64,000 bases of DNA from Aerococcus loyolae (GTDB taxonomy: Bacteria; Bacillota; Bacilli; Lactobacillales; Aerococcaceae): NCBI RefSeq assembly GCF_002871915.2, contig NZ_CP126958.1:1612001-1676000 (forward strand), given 5' to 3'. Shown in pieces: positions 1 to 9,131 of the stretch. Under the pieces are notes generated by a model. The model worked only from the letters and a program-made list of their open reading frames with translations. It did no database searches and was not told where the DNA came from. How positions within the stretch are numbered: the stretch's first letter is position 1; each line of letters begins with the position of its first letter. The position numbers were made by a program, and so were the translations under genes.

Positions 1-390
1 GGAAACGCTCCGAATCACCACTGCCAAGTTGGGGTCAGCCATTCCCTGGGCTAAAAGCGGGGCTAGAAAAAAGGTCAGGCTAAAACACAATAAAGAAAAA
101 ATGACTACTAGGAGACTATAACGACGCAAAAACAGGCGGCGGTGGGCCAGGTCAACCTGCCAGCTAATTTGTTTACCCACGTAATTGGGTAAGCCGCTGA
201 GGGCAAAGGTCATTCCAATCCCATAAATGGGGTAGACTTGCTGGTAGACATAGAAACCCGTGTCACCCACTAGGTTTTGAAAGGGAACCCGGTAAACCGC
301 ACTGAGAATCTTAGCGATAATGCCGGCCAGGGTCAACAAGCTGGCTCCCTTTAAGGCTTGTTGACTGCGGCGGTTTTTACTCGACACCAT
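1..390 (-). CDS. Polysaccharide/lipid flippase of the MATE-like PST family, N-terminal part (runs off the window)
   Basis: The first 130 codons of a multi-pass membrane protein are present; the rest lies before base 1. The reading starts MVSSKNRRSQQALKGASLLT and continues with GIIAKILSAVYRVPFQNLVG, a pattern typical of the SpoVB/YabM/MurJ-like flippases that move lipid-linked sugars across the membrane. The ATG at 388-390 lies two bases after the mfd stop, so it is translationally tied to mfd, the same order as mfd and spoVB-type genes in other Firmicutes. The substrate cannot be told from this fragment; a role in cell wall or surface polysaccharide export is inferred. Confidence 0.8.
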   Translation of the reverse strand, partial: MVSSKNRRSQQALKGASLLTLAGIIAKILSAVYRVPFQNLVGDTGFYVYQQVYPIYGIGMTFALSGLPNYVGKQISWQVDLAHRRLFLRRYSLLVVIFSLLCFSLTFFLAPLLAQGMADPNLAVVIRSVS

Positions 391-392
391 CC

Positions 393-3300
393 CTAGTTCT
401 CCCCTTCCACTTGGTCAGATTCCGCCTTTAAATCCTTACTGAGCTGGGTTAAGAATTGGAGCAGATAGTCTAACCACTGATCGGTTGAGAGTTCTTTAGT
501 GTTTAACTGCATGACTAATTGGTCATTGGCCATCTTGATTTGTAGTTTCATAGGGATATCTTCTAGAGCCTTGAAAATCAACGGGGTCAATTGGCTAGGG
601 TCTTGTTGCTTGGTAAAGACCAGCTCAATCCCCTTCCCCTTACGCGTGATTTTCTCCACCCCTATTGCAGTAGCATAGGACTTCATCGCCCCGACTGCTA
701 AGAGCCATTGGACTTCTACCGGAGGCTCACCAAAGCGGTCCAATAATTCATCATCCAAGTCCCACATGGCATCGACATCGTCCAGGAGGTTGATGCGTTT
801 GTAGATTTCCACCTTTTGATTTTCATCCTGGATATATTCTGAAGGAATATAGGCATCAATGTGCAATTCAATTTCTGTCGGTGACTGAGGCCGCTTAGCT
901 GCCTTGCCTTGTTTCTTACGGATGGCTTCATCGAGCATCTGTTGAAAGAGGTCATAACCCACCGAATTGACAAAACCATGCTGTTCTTGCCCCAAGAGGT
1001 TGCCGGCTCCACGAATGGAGAGGTCGCGCATGGCGATTTTGAACCCTGCCCCTAATTCAGTAAAGTCTTTGAGGGCGGTCAGACGTTTTTCGCTGGCCTC
1101 ATTGAGGGCCTTATCAGGCCGGTACATAAAGTAAGCATAGGCTACCCGGTTGGACCGGCCTACCCGGCCCCGTAATTGATAGAGGGTCGATAAGCCCATC
1201 CGGTCAGCATCCTCCACTAAAAGGGTATTGACATTGGGCATATCAATCCCGGTTTCAATAATGGTGGTAGTGACTAAGACATCGTCATCGCCGGCCAAGA
1301 AGTCCATTAAGACTTCCTCTAATTGATTGGCGTGCATCTGACCATGGGCAATCGCTACCCGAGCTTGGGGGACTAATTCCTCAATAAAGTTGGCTTTTTC
1401 TTGGATATTTTGCACATTATTAAAGAGGTAAAAGACTTGCCCATTGCGGGCTAACTCCCGTTCAATGGCATCCCGGATCGCCCCATAATTTTGTTCCATG
1501 ACATAGGTCTGTACCGGAAAACGGTTAGCTGGTGGCGTTTCAATCACACTCAAGTCCCTGACCCCCATCATAGACATGTTCAAGGTACGAGGGATCGGTG
1601 TTGCCGTTAGGGTAAGAACATCAACATTTTTCCGCAAGGCCTTTAATCTCTCCTTGGCCTTGACCCCAAAGCGTTGTTCCTCATCGACAACTAAGAGGCC
1701 TAGGTCTAAGAATTTAATATCCTTGGATAGGAGTCGGTGGGTACCGATCACTAATTGGACGCTGCCCTCTTTTAAGCCCTTAATGACATGCTTTTGTTCA
1801 GCCGGACTCCGGAAACGACTCAATAAGTCAATAGTAAAAGGATAGTCCTTAAAGCGCTCTAGCATGGTTTCGTAGTGTTGCTGGGCTAAGACAGTCGTCG
1901 GCACCAGGAAGGCGACTTGCTTACCGTCAAGCATAGCCTTAAAGGCGGCCCGCATGGCAACTTCAGTTTTCCCAAAGCCCACGTCCCCAACGAGGAGACG
2001 ATCCATGGGCTTTTCTTTTTCCATGTCAGCTTTAATTTCCTGGATTGAGCGGAGCTGGTCATCAGTTTCAGGATAAGGAAATTCGTCTTCAAAGGCAGCC
2101 TGGTCTTCGTTGTCCGGACTAAAGGCATAGCCCTTTCTGGTCTCCCTTTCTGCATACAAGTCCACCAAGTCATCGGCAATATCTTCAATTTTCTTGCTGA
2201 CCCTTTGCTTGGTCTTTTGCCATTCGATTCCGCCCATTTTGTTGAGTTTGGGGCTCTTACCTTCCGCCGAGACATATTTTTGTACCAAGTCTATTTGGTC
2301 GATGGGGACGTGGATAGAGGCATTATCGGCATAGACGATACTGAGATAGTCCTTGTGGTTTCCTGCTACCTCGATGGTCTCTACCCCAACGAACTGACCA
2401 ATCCCGTGGTTAACATGGACCACATAGTCGCCGGGTTTTAACTCTTGGTAGCTCTTTAAGCGCTCAGCATTAGAGAGATTATTGGTATTTTTACGACGGC
2501 GGCGCTTGGCCTGGTCAAAGAGGTCACTTTGAGCTAAGAGGACCACTTGACTGTCAACAAATTCAATCCCGCCCGACAAGTGGCCAGCAATAATATTAAT
2601 GGCTTCAGGAATGATTTGATCTGCCTGGGTCAAGACCGCCTGAAAGTCCATGGCTTTGAGGTCTTTTTCTAAGTCGCGGGCCTTGTCTTCTTCTTCGATA
2701 AAGATCAGTAAAGACCGGCCCATTCTCAGCCAGGCTTCAAATTCCAGCTTAATGGCTTCTTTATTATGGTAAAAAGGTGTCACTGTCCGAGTTTGGAATT
2801 GATAGAGGCCATCAAAGCGCATATTTCCGTAACCCTTCTGCCATTGAGCCAGGTAAAACTTCCGCCCCGAATAGGCCATCACTTGGTCATGACTATCTAA
2901 ATAGATCTGGTCGATCGGAGGCAGATGGCCAGCTTCCACCTTCCCTTGCAGATAAAGGGCTGCTCGCTGGTCAATTTCCTGGGATAATTCAATCAGCCGG
3001 GTCATATCATCCAGAACTAGAGTCTGCCCCTCCCCCACATAGTCAAGGAGGCTGCAGGAGTCTGGATAGAGGATTTGACTAAAATAATGGGTCCGTTCGG
3101 TCCTTTCCCCCGCTGACCAGGCTTGGATTTCATCCTGGAAGATGGCTTGGACTTGTTTTTTGATGGCTTCATCTTGGAGCTTCTCAACTTTCTCTTGGGC
3201 TACTTTTTCTAAATGAGTTACCCCAGCTTTTAGGCGGTCAGGGCTAAACAAGAGGTCCTTAGCCGGTAAGATGGTGACGCTTTCTAAGTCGTCTTGGCTC

Positions 3301-3944
3301 TTTTGGCTGTTGACGTCAAAAGTCGTAATACGTTCCACTTCATCGAAGGCCAAGGATAGTCGTAAGGGCTGGGGACTAGTTAGGGGGAAGAGGTCAACAA
3401 TATCCCCCCGGACACTTATTTCACCTGGTCGTAAAACGGCCTCCACCCGTTCATAACCCAAGAGCAATAAGTCTGCTTTCAGCTGGTCGACTGCTAGCTC
3501 TTGGCCCCGTTGAATGCTTTTAACCAATTGCTTCCATTCGGCCACTGGAGTCAAGGGACGCTTCAGTCCGAAGATAGGAGTAATTAAGATCCCGCTACTA
3601 TCTTCATCAAGTAACCAGTCTAAGGTCGCCAAACGATCCCCCAGAGCTTCCGGGCTTTGAATGGCTAAGTCTTCAGCCACACTTTCTGGACTGGAATAGA
3701 GGTGGAGGTCGGCTTCTGGATTGAAGGTTTGCAGGTCTTCATAAAAACGCTCCGCCTGCAAGAGGTTGTTGGTTAAGACCACGGTCTTTTTATCTGGATT
3801 GCTGGCTTGAATTTCAGCAATCATGTAGGCCTTACTAGCCGCCTGTAAACCCAGGTAGAGAACGCTCTGCCCCGTCCTCAAGGTGTTTTTTAGCTTGCTG
3901 TCAATAATTTTCTCATTGAGATAATTTTCTAAGTTCATTTCCAC
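393..3944 (-). CDS. mfd: Transcription-repair coupling factor Mfd
   Basis: Full-length Mfd of 1183 residues (family about 1150-1180). It is the ATP-driven translocase that removes RNA polymerase stalled at DNA lesions and recruits UvrA. The N-terminal third resembles UvrB. Next comes the CarD-like RNA-polymerase-interacting domain (LKPGDYVVHVNHGIGQFVGV). The motor domain has Walker A GDVGFGKTEVAM, the DEEQRFG box and LTATPIPRT, followed by the RGRVGR motif and the C-terminal TRCF domain. It starts with GTG (GTG GAA ATG); an ATG two codons in is an alternative. It follows pth by 15 bp and precedes the flippase by 2 bp, so the three form one transcription unit. Confidence 0.97.
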   Translation of the reverse strand: MEMNLENYLNEKIIDSKLKNTLRTGQSVLYLGLQAASKAYMIAEIQASNPDKKTVVLTNNLLQAERFYEDLQTFNPEADLHLYSSPESVAEDLAIQSPEALGDRLATLDWLLDEDSSGILITPIFGLKRPLTPVAEWKQLVKSIQRGQELAVDQLKADLLLLGYERVEAVLRPGEISVRGDIVDLFPLTSPQPLRLSLAFDEVERITTFDVNSQKSQDDLESVTILPAKDLLFSPDRLKAGVTHLEKVAQEKVEKLQDEAIKKQVQAIFQDEIQAWSAGERTERTHYFSQILYPDSCSLLDYVGEGQTLVLDDMTRLIELSQEIDQRAALYLQGKVEAGHLPPIDQIYLDSHDQVMAYSGRKFYLAQWQKGYGNMRFDGLYQFQTRTVTPFYHNKEAIKLEFEAWLRMGRSLLIFIEEEDKARDLEKDLKAMDFQAVLTQADQIIPEAINIIAGHLSGGIEFVDSQVVLLAQSDLFDQAKRRRRKNTNNLSNAERLKSYQELKPGDYVVHVNHGIGQFVGVETIEVAGNHKDYLSIVYADNASIHVPIDQIDLVQKYVSAEGKSPKLNKMGGIEWQKTKQRVSKKIEDIADDLVDLYAERETRKGYAFSPDNEDQAAFEDEFPYPETDDQLRSIQEIKADMEKEKPMDRLLVGDVGFGKTEVAMRAAFKAMLDGKQVAFLVPTTVLAQQHYETMLERFKDYPFTIDLLSRFRSPAEQKHVIKGLKEGSVQLVIGTHRLLSKDIKFLDLGLLVVDEEQRFGVKAKERLKALRKNVDVLTLTATPIPRTLNMSMMGVRDLSVIETPPANRFPVQTYVMEQNYGAIRDAIERELARNGQVFYLFNNVQNIQEKANFIEELVPQARVAIAHGQMHANQLEEVLMDFLAGDDDVLVTTTIIETGIDMPNVNTLLVEDADRMGLSTLYQLRGRVGRSNRVAYAYFMYRPDKALNEASEKRLTALKDFTELGAGFKIAMRDLSIRGAGNLLGQEQHGFVNSVGYDLFQQMLDEAIRKKQGKAAKRPQSPTEIELHIDAYIPSEYIQDENQKVEIYKRINLLDDVDAMWDLDDELLDRFGEPPVEVQWLLAVGAMKSYATAIGVEKITRKGKGIELVFTKQQDPSQLTPLIFKALEDIPMKLQIKMANDQLVMQLNTKELSTDQWLDYLLQFLTQLSKDLKAESDQVEGEN

Positions 3945-3959
3945 GTCTTTCTCTCTTTA

Positions 3960-4523
3960 TTAGTTATTAAATCGATTCATGGTGTTTTCAAAGCTATTGC
4001 CCTCTAACCAGTAAGAAATGGCATCGGCGGCCGCTTGGCTGCTTTCTAACATCTTGCCCTGGTCTTCCTTGGAGAATTTCCCTAGGACATGGTTAACTAC
4101 CGAACCCTTGCCTTGGGGGTGACCAACACCTAATTTGATCCGTTGAATGTCTTTAGAATTAAGCATTTTAATGATATCTTTCATCCCATTATGACCGCCT
4201 GCAGAGCCCTTTTTACGCAGGCGGAGGCGGCCGGGTTCCATGTCCATATCATCATAGACCACCAAGAGGTCTTCTAAGTCGATGTGATAATAATTCATAA
4301 AGCCAGACACACATTGACCGGATAGATTCATAAAAGTAGTGGGTTTGACAAAGATCACCTGGTCATTAGCCACCCGGCGTTTAAAATAGACCCCATTGAA
4401 AGCGGAACGGTCAAAGCTTTCATGGTGGCGGTAGGCCCATTCATTAAGGACAATAAAGCCAATATTATGGCGGGTACCTTCGTATTCTTTTCCTGGATTG
4501 CCTAATCCAACCACTAACTTCAT
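3960..4523 (-). CDS. pth: Peptidyl-tRNA hydrolase
   Basis: 187 residues, normal for Pth, which cleaves peptidyl-tRNA released prematurely from ribosomes. Catalytic features are visible: GLGNPG near residue 7, the RHNIGF histidine at about residue 19, VVYDDMD, and SAGGHNGMKDI. The ATG at 4523 was chosen because AAAGG lies about nine bases before it; an ATG three codons upstream at 4532 overlaps that ribosome binding site and is less likely. Its ribosome binding site begins only about ten bases after the 3' end of a group II intron, so the natural leader of the pth-mfd-flippase operon is interrupted by the intron. Confidence 0.96.
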   Translation of the reverse strand: MKLVVGLGNPGKEYEGTRHNIGFIVLNEWAYRHHESFDRSAFNGVYFKRRVANDQVIFVKPTTFMNLSGQCVSGFMNYYHIDLEDLLVVYDDMDMEPGRLRLRKKGSAGGHNGMKDIIKMLNSKDIQRIKLGVGHPQGKGSVVNHVLGKFSKEDQGKMLESSQAAADAISYWLEGNSFENTMNRFNN

Positions 4524-4548
4524 ATCTATCATCCTTTTCTTTTTAACG

Positions 4549-6432
4549 ATCGAGTAGGACTCTGTCCGTTAATCGGACAGAGGACCTCTCACACCACCGT
4601 ACGTACGGTTCCGTATACGGCGGTTCAATATCTTAAATAGGCAGACTCCGCCAGGAGGGTTAATGATTTTAATCCCCACTGGCGGAGTCTTTTTGTTGTC
4701 AGAGCGTTGTGCACCTCCGGTGTTTTAGATAGACGCCAATATTTCTTACGTGAGAAAGCAATACGTTTCGCACTATTACTATCTAATCCTAACCGCATGA
4801 GGCGTACAATCTTCGTTTGACAGCTTTTCCATCGCTTCAAAATGAGTTGCCTTAGGCGATGGTTTAACCATTGTTCTATTTCTTCAATATAAGTTTTAAT
4901 ATAACCTATTCCAAAATAGTTGATCCAACCTTGTGTCACTTGGTTGATCTCTTTTACAATGGTTTTAAAGGTGCCTGGTCGCTTTCGACTTGTCAGACGT
5001 TTTAACTTTGCTCTGAATTTCTTCTTTGCTTCATACGTCGGACGAAAACGACAACCCTTTCGGGTAGGCATGATAAGGCAACCCAAGAATTTTAAACGGG
5101 TTGGCGAACCCACTTGACTCTTCTCATGGTTAACTGTTAATCGAAGATCTTTCTCGATGTAAGTAGTAATACTCTTTAATACCCGTTCGCCTGCACGTTT
5201 TGATTTAACGAAAATCGCAAAATCATCTGCATAGCGCACAAAACGATGCCCACGACGTTCTAATTCTCTATCCAGTTCATTCAAATAAACATTACATAGA
5301 AGCGGTGAGATGACACCCCCTTGGGGGGTGCCCGTATGACTATCAATGAATTGACCAGACATATCAATAACACCTGCACTCATAAAACGTCTGAGAATAC
5401 GTGATATTGCCGGATCTTTAACCATTCCTTCTAAGTAGTTAATCATCTTATCTTGATTAAAATTATCAAAACAGTTCTTGAGATCACAATCAACGACAAT
5501 TTTATAGCCGGCTTCGTAATATTCGACACACTGTTTCAGTGCACTATGTGCACTCTTACCTTTACGAAAGCCATGGCTATTTGATGATAGTTGAGGATCA
5601 ATGATTGGTTCAATAATTTGTCGAATGGCTTGTTGAACAATCCGATCCCTGACAACAGGAATGCCTAATTGACGAACTCCCCCATTGGCTTTGGGAATTT
5701 CTACCCGTTTCACCGGTTGAGGTTTATATGTCGCGTTTATTAGTTTCTGTTGTAAGGGTTTGAGGTACTTCCTTACTTCGGCTTCCGCAGATTTCGCGGA
5801 AACCCCATCAATACCAGCTGCTCCTTTGTTCTTTCGAACCGCTTGAGCCGCTCGCATGAGGTTTTCTTCTCTGACGACGAGACTCATTAGAGACCCATCA
5901 TGTCTTTTCATATATTCAATAGCTGAATTACTAAGCGCACCTACATACTTTTCAGGTTCCACCTTATGCCTTTGTAGGCTGCGTTGCTTTCGCAACTTTT
6001 CTGCTTTTCCCATAATTGAGCTACCTCCCATCTAATCAAACATTGATATTGTTCAGTCCTTCGTTTCCTTAGGAAACTACTATGACTTCGGCTGACTTCT
6101 CACAGTAAACCTTTTTCGACCGGCTTCTTATAAGGGGACTCCTGCGCCGTCTGTGAGATCTCCCTGGGTAAGAACGACAACTTTCTACTCATGTCACTGC
6201 TTCATCTACTGTCTCAGATTCGTGCAGTATTGGACTTCACTTTGTTTGGCAAGCTCATCCATCTTTTGACAGCCTTTCTTTATGAAGTTTCTGTACGTCA
6301 GTGCAAGTATTTGCCTCCAACTTCCTTCAGATTCCACCTCACGGTGGACACCCTTGTCTTTAGCTAACAGTTCCTACTGCAAAGGTCTGTAGTGGACTTT
6401 CACCACCTAGTTGTCGCCCATGCCAGGCGCAC
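4549..6432 (-). mobile_element. Group IIC self-splicing intron
   Basis: On the minus strand the element starts GTGCGCCTGGCATGGGCG and ends CCTACTCGAT, which closely match the ends of the Oceanobacillus iheyensis group IIC intron as I remember it. Internal landmarks also agree: AAGGGTGTCCACC and GAATCTGAAGGAAG in domain I, a domain V hairpin (about 4593-4626, GCCGTATACGG...CCGTACGTACGGT) and a domain VI hairpin (4549-4592) with an unpaired A about seven bases from the 3' end. The reverse transcriptase lies in domain IV. Insertion is directly 3' of a stem-loop followed by TTTTGTTG, the standard target of class C introns. The 1884-nt length and the boundaries are inferred from these motifs. Confidence 0.93.
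4625..6013 (-). CDS. ltrA: Group II intron-encoded reverse transcriptase/maturase (class C)
   Basis: About 462 residues. The reverse transcriptase motifs are intact: GIPVVRDRIVQQAI, GFRKGKSAHSAL, DLKNCFDNF, TPQGGVISPLL and the catalytic RYADD near residue 260. A maturase (X) region follows and there is no HNH endonuclease domain, as expected for class C. The stop lies at the edge of domain V. The ATG at 6013 is preferred because GGGAGGT lies nine bases upstream; the reading frame extends six codons further to an ATG that is part of that site. It probably assists splicing of, and retrotransposition by, the surrounding intron. Confidence 0.95.
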   Translation of the reverse strand: MGKAEKLRKQRSLQRHKVEPEKYVGALSNSAIEYMKRHDGSLMSLVVREENLMRAAQAVRKNKGAAGIDGVSAKSAEAEVRKYLKPLQQKLINATYKPQPVKRVEIPKANGGVRQLGIPVVRDRIVQQAIRQIIEPIIDPQLSSNSHGFRKGKSAHSALKQCVEYYEAGYKIVVDCDLKNCFDNFNQDKMINYLEGMVKDPAISRILRRFMSAGVIDMSGQFIDSHTGTPQGGVISPLLCNVYLNELDRELERRGHRFVRYADDFAIFVKSKRAGERVLKSITTYIEKDLRLTVNHEKSQVGSPTRLKFLGCLIMPTRKGCRFRPTYEAKKKFRAKLKRLTSRKRPGTFKTIVKEINQVTQGWINYFGIGYIKTYIEEIEQWLNHRLRQLILKRWKSCQTKIVRLMRLGLDSNSAKRIAFSRKKYWRLSKTPEVHNALTTKRLRQWGLKSLTLLAESAYLRY

Positions 6433-6439
6433 CAACAAA

Positions 6440-6475
6440 ATCTGTACACCGCCCCCAGAGAGGGGATGTACAGAT
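6440..6475 (-). terminator. Stem-loop before the intron (intron target; weak terminator or attenuator)
   Basis: ATCTGTACA (6467-6475 side) and TGTACAGAT (6440-6448 side) pair perfectly over nine bases, with a GC-rich upper stem, and are followed on the minus strand by TTTTGTTG and then the intron. Class IIC introns home to such terminator-like hairpins. It lies between a good promoter and pth, so it may act as a leaky attenuator of the pth operon; that role is inferred. Confidence 0.75.
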
Positions 6476-6501
6476 GACTTGCTACTAGTAATTTTCTTCA
6501 T

Positions 6502-6530
6502 TTTAGCGAAAAAATCCTAGCCTCACAAGT
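6502..6530 (-). promoter_or_regulatory. Sigma-A-type promoter upstream of the intron and pth
   Basis: Minus strand TTGTGA (6525-6530), a 17-bp spacer, and TAAAAT (6502-6507). It overlaps an inverted repeat, gcgaaaaaa (6508-6516) and ttttttcgc (6532-6540). Transcripts would read the stem-loop at 6440-6475, the whole intron and then pth-mfd. Prediction from motif only. Confidence 0.55.
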
Positions 6531-6550
6531 TTTTTCGCCTAAATGCAAAA

Positions 6551-6576
6551 GAAGCTCAGACATCAGTCAAAGCTTC
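6551..6576 (-). terminator. Rho-independent terminator of glmU-prs
   Basis: GAAGCT and AGCTTC arms around a 14-base loop, followed on the minus strand by TTTTGCATTT, 34 bases after the prs stop codon. The T run is short, so termination may be partial. Confidence 0.6.
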
Positions 6577-6609
6577 CTCTACACTAAGATTATTCTTCTT
6601 TACTTTTTT

Positions 6610-7605
6610 CTAGTCTTTGGCTTCCATACCCTTGAATTGTTCACGGAAAAGCGGACTCACTGATTTGTTATTTTGAATCCGATAGATGGCTTCAGCAATC
6701 AGTTCAGAAACAGATACTGTCGTGATCTTATCAATTTTCTTTTCCTCAGGGAGGTTGATTGAGTCGGTTACCACAATTTCATCAATATTAGCGTTTTCTA
6801 GGCGTTCAATGGCTGGGCCAGATAGGACAGGGTGGGTACAGCAGACAGTTACCGAAACAGCACCTGCTTCTTCTAAGGCATTAGAAGCAGCGGTAATGGT
6901 GCCGGCGGTGTCGATCATGTCATCGATAATGATACAGTCTTTGCCTTTGACTTCACCAACAATATTCATGACTTCGGCGACGTTGGCACGTGGACGACGT
7001 TTGTCGATAATAGCAATTGGCGCATCCAAGAATTCAGCCAATTTTCTAGCCCGGGTCACCCCGCCGTGGTCAGGAGAGACAACGACAATGTCTTTGCCTT
7101 GATAAAGATCTTTATCAAGGAAGTAATTAGCCAGTAGCGGAGCTCCCATGAGGTGGTCCACCGGAATATCAAAGAAACCTTGAATTTGGCTGGCATGTAG
7201 GTCGAGAGCGAGCACTCGGGTAGCGCCAGCATCTTCTATCATATTAGCGACCAATTTGGATGTAATCGGTTCACGTGGCTTGGCCTTACGGTCTTGGCGG
7301 GCATAACCAAAGTAAGGAATCACCACATTGATTTGATCAGCGCTAGCCCGGCGGCAGGCATCGATCATAATCATTAGTTCCATTAAGTTCTCATTGACTG
7401 GTGCAGAAGTCGATTGCAAAATATAAATATTATCCCCACGAATGGATTCTTCAATGTTAATGTGAATTTCCCCATCACTAAAGTGGTTAACATTTATTTT
7501 TCCCAATTCAATTCCCAAACAATCAGCAACTTTCTGTGCCAAGGGTTTGTTAGAATTTAATGAGAAAAGCTTAAAGTTTTTATCTTCATGTTCTGACATT
7601 GTCAT
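6610..7605 (-). CDS. prs: Ribose-phosphate pyrophosphokinase (PRPP synthase)
   Basis: 331 residues, slightly longer than the usual 315-320. It makes PRPP from ribose 5-phosphate and ATP for purine, pyrimidine, histidine and NAD synthesis. Motifs include the flexible loop [12 protein letters not shown] and the PRPP-binding loop [18 protein letters not shown] lies five bases before the ATG, fixing the start. It follows glmU by 78 bp, a widely conserved glmU-prs pairing, and is followed by a hairpin terminator. Confidence 0.97.
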   Translation of the reverse strand: MTMSEHEDKNFKLFSLNSNKPLAQKVADCLGIELGKINVNHFSDGEIHINIEESIRGDNIYILQSTSAPVNENLMELMIMIDACRRASADQINVVIPYFGYARQDRKAKPREPITSKLVANMIEDAGATRVLALDLHASQIQGFFDIPVDHLMGAPLLANYFLDKDLYQGKDIVVVSPDHGGVTRARKLAEFLDAPIAIIDKRRPRANVAEVMNIVGEVKGKDCIIIDDMIDTAGTITAASNALEEAGAVSVTVCCTHPVLSGPAIERLENANIDEIVVTDSINLPEEKKIDKITTVSVSELIAEAIYRIQNNKSVSPLFREQFKGMEAKD

Positions 7606-7683
7606 AAGTTCCTCCTAAAACCTAAATGTAAAAAAACTAAGTCCCTACCATACTATCTTACCATAGATGTAAGCTCTTTAGGG

Positions 7684-9069
7684 TTAACTTTCCGGCTTAT
7701 TTTTAGAAATAGGTAATTTATGCCAGTAATTTTCTTTATTACTTTGCCGTGACCGGGCGATGGCCAGGGCCTCTTTAGGAACGTCTTCAGTAATGGTTGA
7801 GCCAGCAGCAACAAAACTATGATCAGCCAGGCTAACCGGGGCAACAATATTGGCATTGGAACCGATAAAGCTATAGTCGCCCACCTGACTGCGGTGCTTA
7901 CTATAACCATCATAGTTACAGAAGATCACCCCGCAACTAAGGTTAATATAGCTGCCTAAGTCAGCGTCGCCTACATAGGTTAAGTGGCCGGCCTTGGTGT
8001 GGTCCCCGAGGCTAGCATTTTTAATCTCAACGAAGTTACCGATATGGACATATTCTCCTAATACTGATTGGGGTCTGAGATGGGCCATGGGGCCAATTGA
8101 CGTATGAGAGCCGACTTGGCTGCTTTCAATTTTAGAGGAATCCACCGTCACTTCATCGCCAATTTGGCTATCCACGATCTGGCTATTGCCTTGAATATGG
8201 CAGTTCTTTCCGATATGGGTCTGTCCTAAGAGGGTCACTTGTCCTTCAATAATGGTATCTTGGCCGATGGAGACTTCCGCATCGATTTTAGTCGACTGTG
8301 GGTCTAAGATAGTCACTCCATTATCCATCCAGTAGCGGTTGTTTCTTTGATAGTAAAGCTGGTTGGCTTGGGCCAGGGCTTGACGGTCATTAACCCCCAA
8401 AGATTCGCCAAAATCAGCCATTTGATAAGCCGAAATTCGTTCACCTTGGCTACGTAAGATTTCAATCACATCCGGGAGGTAATATTCCCCTTGGGCATTA
8501 TCATTGCCAACTTGGTGGAGGGCCTCAAAAAGGGCCTGGTTATCAAAGACATAGGTTCCGGTGTTAATTTCCTTAACCGCCTTTTCTTCTGGCTTGGCAT
8601 CCTTTTCTTCGACAATTTTAGCCACCGACCCGTCTTGCCTACGGATAATCCGACCGTAGCCACTAGGATCTTCTGCCTTAGCGGTTAAGATGCTAGCCTT
8701 AGCCCCTTCAGCTTCATGGACATCCAATAAGTCTTCCAGGGTAGCCCGGGTGATTAGGGGCGTGTCTCCACAAATCACCAGGGTAGAGCCTGCCTTATCA
8801 GCCAGTAAATCTTCCGCTTGTAAGACCGCATGGCCCGTCCCTAATTGTTCTTCTTGGAGGCAGAATTGACTTTGCCCTGCTAAGACTTTTTCGACCTCTT
8901 CGGCTCCGAAACCGACAATGGTAATGACCTCATTAAAGCCGGCTGCTTTAACATTGTCTAAGACGTGAGCCACCATGGGCTTATTAGCGACCTCATGTAA
9001 TACCTTATACTTATTTGATTTCATCCGGGTTCCCTTACCAGCAGCAAGGATAATCGCATAACGATCCAT
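7684..9069 (-). CDS. glmU: Bifunctional N-acetylglucosamine-1-phosphate uridyltransferase/glucosamine-1-phosphate acetyltransferase
   Basis: 461 residues (family about 455). The N-terminal uridyltransferase half starts IILAAGKGTRMKS and has ICGDTPLITR; the C-terminal half is a left-handed beta-helix of hexapeptide repeats (IGQDTIIEGQVTLLG, HIGNFVEIKNASLG) that acetylates glucosamine 1-phosphate. The product, UDP-GlcNAc, feeds peptidoglycan and teichoic acid synthesis, including murA at 45.3 kb. It forms a unit with prs downstream. Confidence 0.97.
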   Translation of the reverse strand: MDRYAIILAAGKGTRMKSNKYKVLHEVANKPMVAHVLDNVKAAGFNEVITIVGFGAEEVEKVLAGQSQFCLQEEQLGTGHAVLQAEDLLADKAGSTLVICGDTPLITRATLEDLLDVHEAEGAKASILTAKAEDPSGYGRIIRRQDGSVAKIVEEKDAKPEEKAVKEINTGTYVFDNQALFEALHQVGNDNAQGEYYLPDVIEILRSQGERISAYQMADFGESLGVNDRQALAQANQLYYQRNNRYWMDNGVTILDPQSTKIDAEVSIGQDTIIEGQVTLLGQTHIGKNCHIQGNSQIVDSQIGDEVTVDSSKIESSQVGSHTSIGPMAHLRPQSVLGEYVHIGNFVEIKNASLGDHTKAGHLTYVGDADLGSYINLSCGVIFCNYDGYSKHRSQVGDYSFIGSNANIVAPVSLADHSFVAAGSTITEDVPKEALAIARSRQSNKENYWHKLPISKNKPES

Positions 9070-9131
9070 TATTTTATATGCACTCCTTCATTTTTAGTCC
9101 TCTATTATTCTAATGAAGTTTTTCTTGGGCT

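Noticed and set aside
6440-6475. Integron attC site at the intron target
   Set aside because: No integrase or cassette structure; a terminator-like hairpin is the ordinary target of class IIC introns.
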